This document shows positions 23,027 to 35,740 of a stretch of DNA of 64,000 nucleotides, piece after piece. This DNA is from Bromus sterilis. Lineage: Eukaryota > Streptophyta > Magnoliopsida > Poales > Poaceae. Position numbers and translations under genes: made by a program. The notes under the pieces are model-generated. The model had not been told where the DNA came from. It made no database searches and was given only the letters and a program-made list of their open reading frames with translations. Location: NCBI GenBank assembly GCA_950022295.1, contig OX465598.1:67750001-67814000 (forward strand), in the 5' to 3' direction. Numbering within the stretch: position 1 is the stretch's first letter; every line of letters starts with the position of its first letter.

Positions 23027-23999
23027 AATGGGATGCGGCTATACATCGGTAACGTTCGTATCGGCACTGCAACAGTGACTCGGTAGTGAGCCGACCTAGT
23101 AACCATGTGGTCTCATCACACTTACATCATGCTAACATCACACATTTTTCTTTCTTTTCTTTATATTTTGAAAACTATTAAGTACCTATATTATGAAAAA
23201 ATAAGTTATTTTTTTAAACTATTCATCAGACATTTAAAAATGTAAATACAGTATAAAAATGATTGCTAACCTTTAATATTTTTCTACCCATTTAAATAAA
23301 ATATATGTGACATTTTAAAAATATTCAGGAGTTTCAAAAAATATATGGAACATTTTAAAAATGTTATACCGTATAAAACATGTTTGTGCAATTTTAAAAA
23401 AATGATTGTTACAATTAGAAAAATGTTCACCCGTTTCAAACAAAATGCTTGCAGTTTTTTTTAAATATCTATCCAATGTATAAAAAAAATTCTAGCATAC
23501 CTTTAAAAATTTATCTCTTGTCATGCAAAATATATTTGAATGTGTATTTGAAAATATGTAACACACATTAAAAAAATGTTCATTTTTGGAAGTTTTTTAT
23601 TCATAAATTTGAAAAACATTTTAGATAAACATAATGTACAATTTGTAGATAAATGCAGACATCCAAACACATATTTGAAAAATGTTAAACATGCATAACA
23701 AACATAATTGATATATATATAAAATGTACAATGTGTATGAAACTTTTTTCCATCTTTTTTAGAAGGGGAAAGTTAAAAAGAAGAAGAAAGCACCAAAGAT
23801 AACTGAATAAAACAGAGAAAACCAAATAAAAAATAAAAAATAAAAAGTTAAGAAACCTGGAGGAAACTGTGCAAAAACAGTAAATTTTTGATTAAAAACC
23901 TATCAAAAAAACCCGGGGCGCTCGACAGCATTGGGCGGGTCCAAACCACAACGCTATAGGTAATTTATAATAGAACCTGTATGGGCGACATTTTTCCAG
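23027..23999. other. AT-rich spacer without recognisable gene
   Basis: The stretch is dominated by repeated ATTTTAAAAATGTT-like words in both orientations, typical of decayed Triticeae repeats. A short tail with GGGCGCTCGACAGCATTGGGCGGG lies near 23,920. I see nothing coding. Confidence 0.5.
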
Positions 24000-26520
24000 T
24001 CTTGTAATTTTGTTTTTGGTAAAAAGACCACCGCTAGGGAGGCCTTTAAGGTTATTAAATTTGCTTCTTATTTAGCCCAGAGAAGACATGTGTGGTTAGC
24101 TTGTGTTCTCAAATTAGACATGATGAAAGCCTATGACAGAGTAGAATGGGCCTATCTTCGTGCTATGATGACCAGGTTGGGTTTGCACCTGGATGGGTTG
24201 ACATTGTTATGGATATGGTCCAATCAGTTACTTTTTCGGTCCTGTTTAATGGGGAGAAGCTTGAACAATTCCAACCTAGCAGAGGGATTCAGCAGGGAGA
24301 TCCGATTTCTCCTTATCTTTTCTTGATAGCAGCGGGGGCCTTTCGTGCCTATTAAAATCTGAACGATTTCCGTCTCTCGGTGGCCTCAAGGTGGCGCCTA
24401 CTACCCCGGCAGTAAACCATCTTCTTTTCACCGACGACAGCCTGCTTCTTTTCAAGTCGAGTGTAGAGGGAGAAAACTCGGTATCAAACCTGTTGAATAT
24501 TTACTGCAATGCTTCGGGGCAGAGGGTGAACAATGAAAAATCCAGTATCTTTTTCAGTAAAGGATGTCCGCAGCTGGTGAGAGATGGTGTGAAACAGGCG
24601 CTGAACGTGCATAATGAATCTATTAGTGAGAGATACTTGGGTATGCCTACTGATGTTGGTCTGTCAAAGAACGGAACCTTCAAATATCTACGGGACAGAG
24701 TTTGGGAAAAGATAAAAGGTTGGATGGCCAAGATCCTATCTTCAACGGGAAAGGAAGTGCTGATAAAGGCAGTGGCGCAGTCTATACCAGTGTTCTCCAT
24801 GTCCTGTTTTAGATTGCCAAGAGGGATTTGCGAGAGGATTACCTCCATGATCAGGCAATTTTATTGGGGTGGTCAACCGGGCAAAAGAAAGCCGGCTTGG
24901 GTTGCATGGGACATACTGACGAGACCAAAGAATCTTGGAGGGTTTGGTTTCAGAGATCTTGAGGTATTCAATTTGGCACTTCTGTCACGACAGGCTTAGC
25001 GGATCATCCAATCACCACAAACTCTGAGTGCAAGGTTACTAAAAGCAGTTTACTTCCCGGACACCTCTACCCTTGAAGCGGAACTAGGCTCTCACCCCTC
25101 TCAAGTATGGCGGTCAATCATTGACGGGCGGGACATTCTAAAACAAGGAATCATCAGAAGGATTGGGACGGGCTCATCGACGCATATATGGCGGGATAAT
25201 TGGCTCCCAAGCAATAATTTCATGAGGCCAATCACATATCTTGTCGCGGACCCTCCAGAGCTGGTCTCGGAGCTCATCAACGCGGCACAAGCATGCTGGA
25301 GGGAAGAACGAGTCAGGGAAGTCTTCATCCCCATAGATGTTGAGGCGATCTTGAAGATACCCCTTTGCACCTCAGCTGTCGAGGACTTCTGGGCGTGGGG
25401 GAAGGATGACAGGGGACGGTTTTCCGTAAAATCCTATTATCACATGATAATGCAAACTAAGAGAAGCAGAGAAGGATGGTTGGAAGAGAGGCAGGGAGGC
25501 TCAGATGGAGATGATCATAGCCATTGGGCGATTTTGTGGGGGATCCCAGTTCCAGGGAAGATCAAAACGTTTGCTTGGCGTTTGGCCCGTGATTCAATAC
25601 CTACAACAGGTCTACTCCACAAAAGGCACATTGCTCAATCCCCTTCATGTCCTTTCTGCACCAGAGTTGACACCTGGAGACACGCTTTGATTGATTGCAA
25701 TATGGCGAGGTGCGTTTGGGCGCTAGCCCCTGAGGACATTGCACATGCGGTAATGGAAATTCTGGAGACAGATGCCAAGACTTTCTTGCCGAAGCTACAT
25801 GAGAGCTTAGCCCTGTGTGACTTCACGCATGCCCTGATCACTTTGTGGGCCATCTGGCATGCCCGGCGCAAAGCTACCCATGAGGACATCTATCAGAACC
25901 CTTTGACCACTGATGGTTTCATTCGATCTTTCTCTGTTGAACTGACTACCAATCAGGTAGGGGGCTCTACAGCGCGTCCACGGCAGCCGGCACCACAGAG
26001 GGACAGATGGAAGAAACCAATGGAGGGTCACATCAATATCAATGCTGATGGGGCAGTCTCATTCAGTGACAACAGGGGATCGGTTGGGGCCATTGCTCGA
26101 AATCAATTGGGTGAATTCTTGGGGGCATCATCAGTGGTGTATATGGGAATCACAGATCCTCCTACTCTTGAAGCGATGGCGATACGGGAGGCAATGATGC
26201 TTGCAAGGGATCTTTATGTATCAAGGATTCACGTAGCATCGGACTGCAAGGTGGTGGTGGATGAGGTAAAGGAAGGAAGCCTAGCGGGATACGGCGCCAT
26301 CATAAGGGAGATACAAGCAAGAAGTTCAGACTTTTCTTCGTTTTTAGTTAATCATGAAGTTAGATCTTTTAATTTTGAAGCTCATAATGTTGCAAGGTTT
26401 TCTCTGAATTTGGCGGCTGTCCGCCATGTTTGGTTAGGTCAGCAGGGAACCCTTACTTTCGTCCCCATGTTGTTGGGTGACGCGTTTATTTAATGTTTGG
26501 TGTGGTGTGTTAAAAAAAAG
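24000..26520 (+). pseudogene. 5'-truncated LINE: reverse transcriptase, zinc finger, RNase H
   Basis: This is the C-terminal half of an L1-type non-LTR retrotransposon. In order there are RT motif A (KLDMMKAYDRVEW, about 24,114), motif B (GIQQGDPISPYLF, about 24,284), motif C (LLFTDDSLLLF, about 24,420), and the thumb region. A zf-RVT cysteine block follows (CPFCTRVDTWRHALIDC, about 25,648), then an RVT_3 RNase H domain (NADGAVS at about 26,040, TLEAMAIREA, ASDCKVVVDEV). There is a frameshift between motifs A and B near 24,180, another before motif C, and an in-frame TAG at 24997. From 24391 to 26493 the frame is otherwise continuous. The endonuclease ORF is missing, as usual for 5'-truncated LINEs. 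A TTAAAAAAAAG tail follows the stop. The element is inactive. Confidence 0.88.
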
Positions 26521-26945
26521 CAAACACGTATGCTTGCCTAAAAAAAAACTAACCCGTACGATTTAGTTTGTGTCCCTTTGAACTTGAATTATGAGGAAAA
26601 TAAAGTGTTTTATCTGAAAAAAAACATGTATTGGTGACATATATAGCTTTCGCTTTCGCGTAGCTATACACTCGCAACAACAACACTCCTCATGGCCCGG
26701 TATTTGGGGTTGGCCTACTGAATATTGTCACTGAGATGCGCCATGGCCCTGGATGGTCCGAGTACGTACAGAGAGTGTAATCATATATAACATTTTTCTG
26801 TCCTAATGGGTAGTACTCAGCTCATGTATTCACAATGTGGGTATTTACGAAATCACTAATTAAAAAGTACTCATTGCATTGAACACCTTCACCTTTTCCA
26901 TGGTCTACAAGTGGCACACTGCACACGCACTACGTATCATGATCT
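26521..26945. other. Spacer with no recognised feature
   Basis: No gene, terminal repeat or motif could be supported in this stretch between the LINE tail and the next repeat block. Confidence 0.45.
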
Positions 26946-27420
26946 GGAGGTTCTCTTTGCCCATTTCGAAAGCAAACATGTGCCTACACGAGAAGCATGA
27001 CCGTGCATTTTTTTCCTTAATAAAGGCACGTGATGTACCTCTCGCGGAAGTAAACATGTGCCTTCACGAGATACACGATGATTCTTTTCCTTTTTGAGGC
27101 ACGGGGTGTGCCTCTCGCGAAAGCAAACTCGTGCCTCCACGAGAGGCACGATCGTTCTTTTTTCTTTTATTTTTTAGAGGAACAGGTTGTGCCTCTCGCG
27201 AAAGCAAACATATACCTTCACGAGAGACACGATCTTGCCTCTTGTAAAAAATCATGTTTTTTTCCTTTTTGGTTTATTTCCACAAAAATGTAAAAAGGCA
27301 CGAAAAACTAGAAAACCAAAAAACAAAAAAACCATATGTAAACACCAAAAACGCGTACATAAAAAATAAAATTTTGAGGAAGCGCTCAGAACGCGACACG
27401 TGGCGCGCTTTCAACACAAA
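26946..27420. repeat. Tandem hairpin units, GTGCCTCTCGCGAAAGCAAA family
   Basis: Three to four units of roughly 80 bp each pair a forward GTGCCTCTCGCGAAAGCAAA with a nearby TTCACGAGAGGCAC-type complement, so each unit can fold into a hairpin. An A-rich run and AACGCGACACGTGGCGCGCT follow. Related blocks occur at 20,760 and 34,300. The class is probably a Mutator-like non-autonomous repeat, but termini were not resolved. Confidence 0.6.
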
Positions 27421-27845
27421 CAAAATGCTACTTGCAAGTGCTACCGAACAAGTGTACTCCTCGGATAGTTACTCTCGAGTAGTTACTAGTACTAGACGAA
27501 AAATATATTTTTAATAATTGAATATTAATTACAGTGCCTCAATAGTGACGCCATGATGTTTTCCCTTATATTTTTCCTATGTCCGGTTCCACATCGATGG
27601 CAAAAGGTGAAGATGATGAAATGAAATGAAGAGTTTCTAGGAGGAGCACGGGATGGAGAGATTGTAGAAGAAGCCCACATAAATGGTTCAATCCAAGATG
27701 CATTATAGAATTTAAAACTATCTTTTGCAAGCCATTTTTAGATGTCGCTAGCAAGTTTTGGATTGAACCACTGCAACAACAATCGATCGATTGGCATTTC
27801 CGAAGTGGTCATTTTCAACCATTTTGGATGAAGCAGCATGCATAA

Positions 27846-28304
27846 ACACCAAAATATGCACTTGAGAACAAAGACCTCGGCTTGTGGTGTTGTGGACCGG
27901 CAAGCGCACGCGTAGACTGTAACACTTGAGTCAAGTAGTCATCGTCTGAACGAGCAATGAGTCATCGTCAAAACGTTGGTAGTATATGAGATACCTCAAA
28001 TGTCATGATTTCTGTGAGCTAGAAGAAGGCAACTATAATTGTGATGCGTCAAGGTACAAGCACCATGTTCTGGTATACACTTGAGAACACCAAAATATGC
28101 ACTTGAGAACAAAGACCAAGTCTTTGTGGTGTCGTGGACCGGCAAGTGCGTAGACTGAAACACTTAAGTCAAGTAGTCATTGTCTGAACGAGCAATGAGT
28201 CACTGTCAGAACGTTGATAGATTGGTAGTATATGAGATACCTCACATGTGAGGCAACTATAATTGTGATGCGTCAAGGTACAAGCACCATGTTCTGGTAT
28301 ACAC
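27846..28304. repeat. Two-copy tandem duplication, about 241-bp period
   Basis: The unit starting ACACCAAAATATGCACTTGA at 27846 recurs at 28087. Both copies end with CACCATGTTCTGGTATACAC. Single copies exist at 31,800-32,030 and 35,955-36,170, so the duplication is specific to this copy. Confidence 0.75.
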
Positions 28305-29543
28305 TACCGTGTATACTGGGCCAGAGTTTTTGGTATCATTCCTAGCTCCATTGCTCCGCTTAATTACAAAAATGTTATTCGATGAAGATTGTCCACTTCG
28401 ATTAAGACCAAGAGACGGGACAACAAGTTGCCATGGATTGTTCGTACCTAAAAAAAATGTCGCTATTACATTTTGTTTTTTAAGCAATAGTTGGACCTGA
28501 TAAATGCGGCGATGGTGCACCGAGCAAAGTGATATAAGCACATTTTCAATGGTGTATCCTAAATTAAACACATCAAATATTTGTAGACAATGGTGTGCAT
28601 GTGGTGTGCCGGTTTAGTATCTTGAAAATACTCATAAAAATAGTGCGTGCTTTATAGGAAGTATGTGTATAAAACATCTGCGATGTACTATGTTAAAAGA
28701 AATGTTTGCAGACACATCCGCCAATACAGTTATAGGAGCTGGCCATCTAATCTTATGCATGAAATGTTTATTCGTGTTTTTTCTATGTCCACGTGACATT
28801 AATATTTTTTTAATACTACAAATAGTCAAATGCAATTATTGTTTAAAATATAAATATTTAAAACATTAAATTTTTAAATAAAATAGTTTAAACTGGAATT
28901 TAATTTATTCACATATATGTTCTATTCCCTCCTTATCCTTTTGAAGTTGCTCAATGGTGAATCTGTTGATGTATTTGGAAAAATCCTCAAGTGTCGTTAG
29001 TTTTTGCTCTGAAAGTTGGATAGGATCATCGATGTACTTAAATTCCAGACATTCATCAACTTCTTCATCTTCATTCTTTACATTTATATTATGAATGATC
29101 ACACATCAAGTCATTACCTCTCAGCACGTCTTTGGATCCCTTTGTTTAGCAGGTCCATAAACAACTGTAAAACGGATTTGGAAGATTACAATTATCCTCT
29201 TAACATTCTTTATAGTTCTTTGACTTCGGCCAAAGGGGAATATTTTCTGAGTATACTGTTGTAACAATTATGTGCACCATTGTGTGGTATACTGTGTCAG
29301 TCTTTGATATAACGCACATGAGGCACCATCACATGAACCTTATATCCCTCAAAGTACTACAACAGAAACATAACAACTCCAAATTCAAACTTATGACCAA
29401 ATACCATCATAAACCATGATTTTAACAAGATTAAAAAGTTTCAAACTACTGACACTGAAATACATGGTACAACTATATAACTAGAACTGTTTATTCCTGT
29501 CTTGATCACAATTACATCAACAAATAGCGTTGCTACGACTATA

Positions 29544-29678
29544 CTACGCTTGTTGATGGGGCTCCCCCATTCCATACCTGACACCAGAAGCGATGGTGTA
29601 GTTGACAACTTCGACTCCGCCCGACAATTCTAGGTCATCATTGAAGTACTTTCTAGTTACCTCTGGATCATCCGACAT
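29544..29678 (-). CDS. 44-codon frame in Harbinger-derived repeat
   Basis: It reads from MSDDPEVTRKYF to GEPHQQA and stop on the minus strand. The equivalent stretch at 37638-37504 has the same length, no indels, no stops and mostly conservative changes, although its first codon is ACG. This frame is probably the remnant of a transposon-encoded protein exon. It has no recognised domain. Confidence 0.35.
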   Translation of the reverse strand: MSDDPEVTRKYFNDDLELSGGVEVVNYTIASGVRYGMGEPHQQA

Positions 29679-29820
29679 CTCCTCTAAATATTCAAAATCT
29701 ATTTTTTAAAATAATAGGGGATGAGTACATGAGGTACTCAACGAGTTCATTTATAGCATAAAAGTGGTGTATGAAACTATTACTAATACTGAGATCAAAG
29801 GGTCACAAAAACATCAAAAC

Positions 29821-30290
29821 ATCTTATATTTGTGATGGAGGGAGTACTAATTACATTGCCTTAACAGAGAGGTCATAATGTTTATTTTTTCCTATGGACA
29901 TCCATTCCATATCAAAGCCGCCAGGTACAATCGTATTACAGAACGCGAAGATGACGAAATAGGATGAAGAGATCTTAGGAGGAGCATGAGATGGAGAGAT
30001 TGGAGAAGGATCCTACATAAATGATATCTTCTCTAATTAAAAAGATCCCCACATAAGGTATTTAATTGCACTAAATATGCTATAGTCAAAATAAAAAAAG
30101 AATTATACACTTCATAACTAACATGATCCTTCTGCCCAACACACTAGATGATGCTTTTCATAGATTAACGGGTGTTTTTTACTTAAACAAATGAGTAGAT
30201 CAAGAAAATAAAATACCTATTTGGTTCAAATTATTTCAAGTCATTTTATTTGTGGTTACCAAAAAAATCTACAAAAAACCAATGAAAAAA
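29821..30290. repeat. MITE end and partial Harbinger-derived repeat, copy 2
   Basis: CTTATATTTGTGATGGAGGG followed by AGTA near 29,845 is a right-hand Stowaway-like terminus without a matching left end. At 29,861-30,010 the sequence repeats the start of copy 1 (27,537-27,690), including GGAGGAGCATGAGATGGAGA. The remaining AT-rich part to 30,290 is unassigned. Confidence 0.45.
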
Positions 30291-31185
30291 TAACACGCTA
30301 TTTCTTCGTTAATAGCGTGATATAGCATATGGGGAGAGCTAATGCTAATTTTAGTCATTTCGCTCGCTATAGCGCTATTTGCGGAATAGCACGCTATACC
30401 ACGTTATACCACGCTAACACATGATAGCTTGCGGGGTGCTATTTTTTTCATGGTCCATCAGTCCAAATACCTAAGTCTAACTTATCCTAAATAGTCAAAA
30501 TATACAATCTTCCACCTGACCCGGCGCACCAACTCTCTAACTATCTACTTCTTCATTCTCTACCTAACCACACACTTTTATGCGGCAGCGGCTGCTACTT
30601 CCTCCAACTCGACCAGACTTTTCCTGTTCCCCGTTGATCTTCCTTTGTTCGTGGTGACACTATGTCGCAGCTAGCTGCGTCGCCGACTAGTGAGGTATCT
30701 AGCAAGTTTTTTTTATGTTTGCATATCTGTGATGTGTGTATCAATCAAGATGTTTGCTAGGTGTTAGTGTGTTTGGTTCTGTTGTGATGCAAATTTTCAA
30801 CTTGCAAGCTACGTATGATAACTTATAGCATCTAATTGATCACATCACTTTATTAACTAACTAGCTACTTGATGTACTTCTATGGCCCTTGGAAAGAAGT
30901 TCATACTTATTAATGGAGATTTCGGCGACACGTGATTTTCTATAAGTACTTTTTACTCTGTTGTTGCTCCATGGATCATTCATGCCAGGCAATGTTAAAA
31001 CAGTTTAGTCCTTTATTATTGAACTATATCCTGTATTTTTATTAAAATTCTTTATTTTGAGGTTATATCTAACAGTTTTTTCAAAATAATATTTGAAATA
31101 TAAAACGCTATTAGCACGTTGTAACTTGTATAACATCTCGAGCATCCCGCCGCTATTTTGTTTAGCACACTATTTTTTCTTTGCA
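30291..31185. mobile_element. Possible hAT-like element with AGCGCTAT-type motifs
   Basis: The left end (AACACGCTATTTC, then many TATAGCG/CGCTATA words) and the inverted right end (AAATAGTGTGCTAAACAAAA) are similar and enclose about 0.9 kb. Such GCTATAGCG-rich termini are familiar from grass hAT elements. Near 30,663 a short ATG frame (MSQLAASPTSE) runs into GTATCT, a possible splice donor. No target duplication was found. Confidence 0.35.
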
Positions 31186-31419
31186 AAAACCCACGCGCGA
31201 ATAGGGGCGTGGGAGGAAAAAACTAGAAGAGAAGATGAGGCATACCTACCAACAAAATATTTTAATCTTAAAGTCTATTAATAAACATATTTCTGTAGCC
31301 TAAGAACAAGATGATGAACAGGTGAACGGAGGTCCGACCGATGGAATCCTGAACCAATAGCCTTATTCGTTCGATCACTATTTTTGTAAGCTCTGGTCAC
31401 TCTATGTACATAGAAAAAA

Positions 31420-32480
31420 ATGATAGTACTAACATTTTAGAAAAATTCACTTGGGCACCTTTCCTTTGGTAGGTTACATGTCTGACCTTTTTTCACAATT
31501 TTGGAAATTTGAAATGATCTTGTTTGCATCACTGCAAACTTCAATTGATCGACCTAATTTAATTATATATGATACGGTGCATCACCTAGCATATAGAGAC
31601 CGGAGGCAACACTAAGACATCAATCTTCTTAATTTTTTTGCATCCAAGGTGCATTATAGTATTTTAAACTATCTTTTGGCAAGCCATTTTCAGATGTCAC
31701 TAACAAGTTTTGGATTGAACCACTGCAACAATAATCGATCGATTGGCATTTCCTAAGTGCTCATTTTCAACCATTTTGTATGAAGCACCATGTATAAACA
31801 ACAAAATATGCACTTGAGAACAAAGACCTCGTCTTGTGGTATCGTGGACTGGCGAGCGCGTAGACTGAATCACTTGAGTCAAGTAGCTATCGTCTGAACG
31901 AGAAGTGAGTCATCGTTGACACGTTGGTAGTATATGAGATACCTCACATGTGGCCATTTCTACGAGCTGGAAGGAGGCAACCATAGCTGTGATGCGTCAA
32001 GGTACAAGCGTCATGTTCTGGTATGCACTACCGTATATACTGTGCCAGAATTGTTGGTATCGTTCATAGATCCATTGCTTTGATGAATTGCAAGGTGTTG
32101 AAGAATGGTCACCATTGCAAAAATATTATTCGATCAAGATTGTCCACTTCGATTAAGATCAAGAGATGAGTGAACAATTTTTCATGGATAGTTCGTACCT
32201 TAAAAACATCTCACTAATATATTTTGTTTTCTAAGCAATTGTTGGACCTGATAAATAAGGCGATGGTGCACCGAGCAAAGAGACATAAGGGCATTTTTAA
32301 TGGCGTATCCTAATTAGACAGATCAAATGCTTTGTAAACAACGAAGGACATGTGATGATTTCGCCAATCTAGAAATAATGTACTGATTAAGTATCTTAAA
32401 AGTGCTCATAAAAATAAGGTGGATGTAAGTATGTTCATAGAAGTGGATGCTGGTATTTGTATGAAGTATCTGTGATGTAT
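31420..32480 (-). repeat. PIF/Harbinger-derived repeat, copy 3
   Basis: It is collinear with 35,010-36,600 and with 27,690-28,660, sharing GCGTCAAGGTACAAGC, GATGGTGCACCGAGCAAAG and neighbouring phrases. The transposase-coding part is absent. It also gives an empty-site reference for the Helitron in copy 4. Confidence 0.6.
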
Positions 32481-33250
32481 GGTATTCAAAAAGAAAAAAA
32501 AATCATTTATTTATTTTCATAGATTTTTTCTTTCAAAATGGTATATTTCTTGAACTTCGCATCCAAATCACGGATCATTTGTACTGTTAAATTTATTGTG
32601 TTGAGATATTTAGAAATGGATCCCATGTTAATGGATTTGATGATTTATTTCGAAAAAAATAAAGAAAGAAAAAAAAACCGCGAAAGCACATTTTTTCTTA
32701 TTGGCATAGGTTTATTTCTCGTTGAGACACATATGACTTCTCATGGACACAATGTTTTACTTCTTATGGAGTCACGTATTTTTCATGAGCTGTTTGTTTT
32801 TTATAAGCACATATTTACTTTTTATGAAAGCACATTTTTTGATAAACTGATTTTTTGTTTTCCAAAAAGCACATATTTACTTTTTTGAGGCATAAAACTT
32901 CTTTTCATGGAATCATATTTTTTTTCACAAACAATTATTTCCATTTGTTTTTAGGCACATATTTGCTTCTCGTGGACGCACATATTTGCTTCTCATGGAG
33001 TCACATATTTTCCATGAATAGGGCTTTCCCTTTGTCAGACACAACTTTGCCTCTCGTGGAAATTAAACACGGGTTTTTGATAAACAATGATTTTCCCTTT
33101 TAAAAAAGTACAGATTTACTTCACATTGAATCACATATTTGTTTCTTAAAAGCTCGTATTGTTTTATCACCAAAACGCTTTAATTGAAAAACAAAAACAA
33201 AAAAGCAAAAACGGCAAAAAATCTAGAATCTCAAGGATGCAGCCATGCGG
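32481..33250. repeat. Degenerate CACATATTTGCTTCTCATGG-type tandem block
   Basis: Many imperfect copies of CACATATTT(A/G)CTTCTCATGGA are spaced 30-60 bp apart, followed by an A-rich tail with AAAACGGCAAAAAATC. It is a diverged relative of the GTGCCTC blocks. The 116-codon frame at 32,538 is low-complexity repeat and not a gene. Confidence 0.5.
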
Positions 33251-34299
33251 CTGGGCTAAATAATAACATCAACGAAAGCCTAAAAAGGAATACCCCTTAA
33301 TTATGGATGCTTATAACTATCACATGTGTGACACAAATATAAACCCTGGCGTTTTTATGGCAAATTTAGTGATGCAAGGTGGCAACTTCAGTTGTCGATG
33401 CATGTCAACTTTTGTTTGAGATGGCAATTTTCGTTTATTATTATTTCAAATAGCATTTTAGTTGTAAAAAGCACCAGAGAAGGGTTGCTTCATGCGACAC
33501 GTGTAGCAGTTATCTTTTTTGTTAATTATTTACTCCCATAGAATATGAAGACTACCTAGTCGACGCGTATTATGCCAACTAACCTCCTACCCAACTTAAA
33601 AAACCTAACATGCTAACCAGCCCGTATTGCGTCAGCTAACAAAATCGGAGCTTACAAGCCTGCTGCTCTCATGGACTGGCCTAGCAAGAATGTCAACGAA
33701 ATCGGTGCTCACGTGCCTGCTTAGCAAGTATACACGCTCGGTCATTTCTTATGAATTTTGACAGCTTTGCCGATAGAAACTTGAAAAAGATATTGATTCA
33801 AAACAAATCATAAAATTGACTTTTTTGCAAATTCCAAAAGTTCAAAAAAATTTAAAATTAAATGAATTTAATTTTAAATAAAAGTTCATCACTTTTATTT
33901 TTAATGAAGGTAAAATTTATTTGTGATTGTCAAATTTTCTCTCATGAAATTTGTTAACGGTCGAGCGAAAGCCTGAAAAGCTACGAATTTAGAAAAATGT
34001 TCACTTTATTCAAGAAATTTCACAAAATAAAAAAAATGAAATTTAATCGAAATAAAAATATATACAAAACAAAACCCGAAAACATAAAAGGAAAAGAACA
34101 ACAAATCTGCCAAAAACCAGCCTAATAAACGGAAGGAAGTTTTCTAGAATATTTTCAAAACTGATGTTAGGAAGAATAACCGCGTGGGCTTCAGTTGTGA
34201 GTACGCTTGTAACTGGCGCCGTGAGCGACAAAATGAATCTGGTAATTATGAGAGGAACTAATTAAGCAGTACTACTTATGAAAGTCCCGCAAGGATAAC
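33251..34299. other. Spacer with no recognised gene
   Basis: The only notable phrases are GGCAACTTCAGTTGTCGATG near 33,385 and AT-rich repeats around 33,850-34,040. No feature can be supported. Confidence 0.45.
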
Positions 34300-34965
34300 T
34301 TTTAGTGTATTGAGAACGCGTCACGTGTCTCGTGCTAAGTGTTTTCTCGTTCTTTCTTAATATTTTAAATAGTGTTTTGATGCTTAGATGGTGTTTTTTG
34401 GCTTTTCGGTTTTCGCATAGTTTTCTTACGTTTCAGAGAAAAACAAAGTAAAATAAATTACGCGGAGATTTTTTTTCCAAAGGCACAAGTTTGATTTTGC
34501 GAGAGGCATGACTGTGCTTCTCAAATTGGGAATGATTTTTTAGAGGCACGATCGGGCTTCTCATGAAGGCATATGTTTGCTTCCACGAGAGGTTCGACCG
34601 TGCCTCTCGAATAGGAAAAAATGTATTTTTTTTGGGAGGCTCTCGTGCAGGCACAAGTCTGAGTTCGTGGGAGGCGCATCCGTGCTTCTGGAAAAGGTAA
34701 AAAAATCCCAAGAGGCACGAAAAGGAAAAAAAATATGTTTTTTCACTTTTGAGAGGACCGATCATGTCTCTCATGGAGGCATATATTTGCTTCTGTGAAA
34801 GGCATGTTGTATCTCTTGTGAAATAAGAAGTTTATCGAAATATATTAATATGAGATCTAGCTTCGAAGATCTTGACACGTGTAATCCAATTATGAAAACA
34901 GTTCATGATTTAAACGCACGATTTTAGAAATAAAACATTTCAAAAACGAATCTAAGAAAAAAGAA
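34300..34965. repeat. GTGCCTC-motif repeat block preceding copy 4
   Basis: It starts with GAGAACGCGTCACGTGTCTC and carries four or five AGGCACR...GAGAGGC units. It ends with ATATTAATATGAGATCTAGC and CATGATTTAAACGCACGATT, phrases found inside long inverted repeats of Triticeae Mutator-like elements. A related inverted-repeat end occurs near 60,680. Confidence 0.5.
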
Positions 34966-35165
34966 GGGGCGCCCATGCAATCTACATGTATTTATTTGAA
35001 AATCTTCTGATTGAAAAAAATGATAGTTATCTTTTACCAAAATCCACTTGTGCACATTCCCTTTTGTAGTCTACATGTATATGTTTTTCGGCACATATTT
35101 GGAAAGTTAAAATATGATTTTTTTTGCATCGCTGCAACATCAATGGACCTACTCATATTATAATA

Positions 35166-35740
35166 CTCGATGATACCTCAAGCGTTGTTGCGAAAGACTA
35201 TTAATACATAATTTAATATTTTAAAACATTTTTATGAAATATAGTATAATTTGATTATAACTTTTTTGAATGAAATATTGCTTAGTGTAAACATCTAAGA
35301 AAATTTGATGAGAAATCTAAAAATGAGTGTGATTTTTATTTTGTTAGTTTATTAACTTGATAATATATCGATGCGACGAAAACAACGTTGAGTAGAGAAA
35401 ATGGAGGCATCATCCTTGACTAAACCTAAAACAATGACATCTAATACATATGTGCACTCATAAGAAAAATGTTTCATAGAAAAATAAAATGCGAGGTATC
35501 CGAAAGGTTACCAAAATTTAATTTTCTATAAAAAGAATCACTTATAAACCGAAAGGTCGAGTGCATATTTTTTAAAATATTATTTGTGATAGGTAGTATG
35601 CACATGCAAAGTTAATAGAAGCATGAGCATGAATAGTTAGTGGAAAATAGTTTTTATATGGTAAACCTACTTGATGATGTTGATAGTTTGCATATCAAAA
35701 GAAATAAATTAGTGGAGTTGAACTATTTAGGTATTATAGA
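35166..35740 (-). mobile_element. Non-autonomous Helitron, second copy
   Basis: The minus strand begins TCTATAATACC after a host A and ends GGTATCATCGAG before a host T. It aligns along its whole length with 10652-11189. The terminal CTRR has become CGAG and the 3' hairpin is eroded. The related copy 3 near 31,570 lacks this insertion. Confidence 0.7.

Larger units (their letters stand above)
27537..29820 (-). mobile_element. PIF/Harbinger-derived repeat, copy 1
   Basis: The minus strand at 28,900-29,240 encodes the C-terminal end of a PIF/Harbinger transposase (HNINVKNEDEEVDECLEF, then DDPIQL and a degenerate tail). A 44-codon frame (29678-29544) lies upstream of it. The DDE core is missing, so this is an internally deleted, non-autonomous derivative. 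The region is collinear with 35,010-41,000. The left part contains an internal tandem duplication. Termini could not be defined. Confidence 0.6.

Noticed and set aside
25222..26493. A 423-codon frame as an independent host RNase H-like gene
   Set aside because: It is in the same frame as the upstream reverse transcriptase, separated only by one TAG. It is the C-terminal half of the LINE.
32538..33103. Phenylalanine-rich frames of 116 and 82 codons
   Set aside because: They follow the degenerate CACATATTT tandem repeat and have no protein-like composition.
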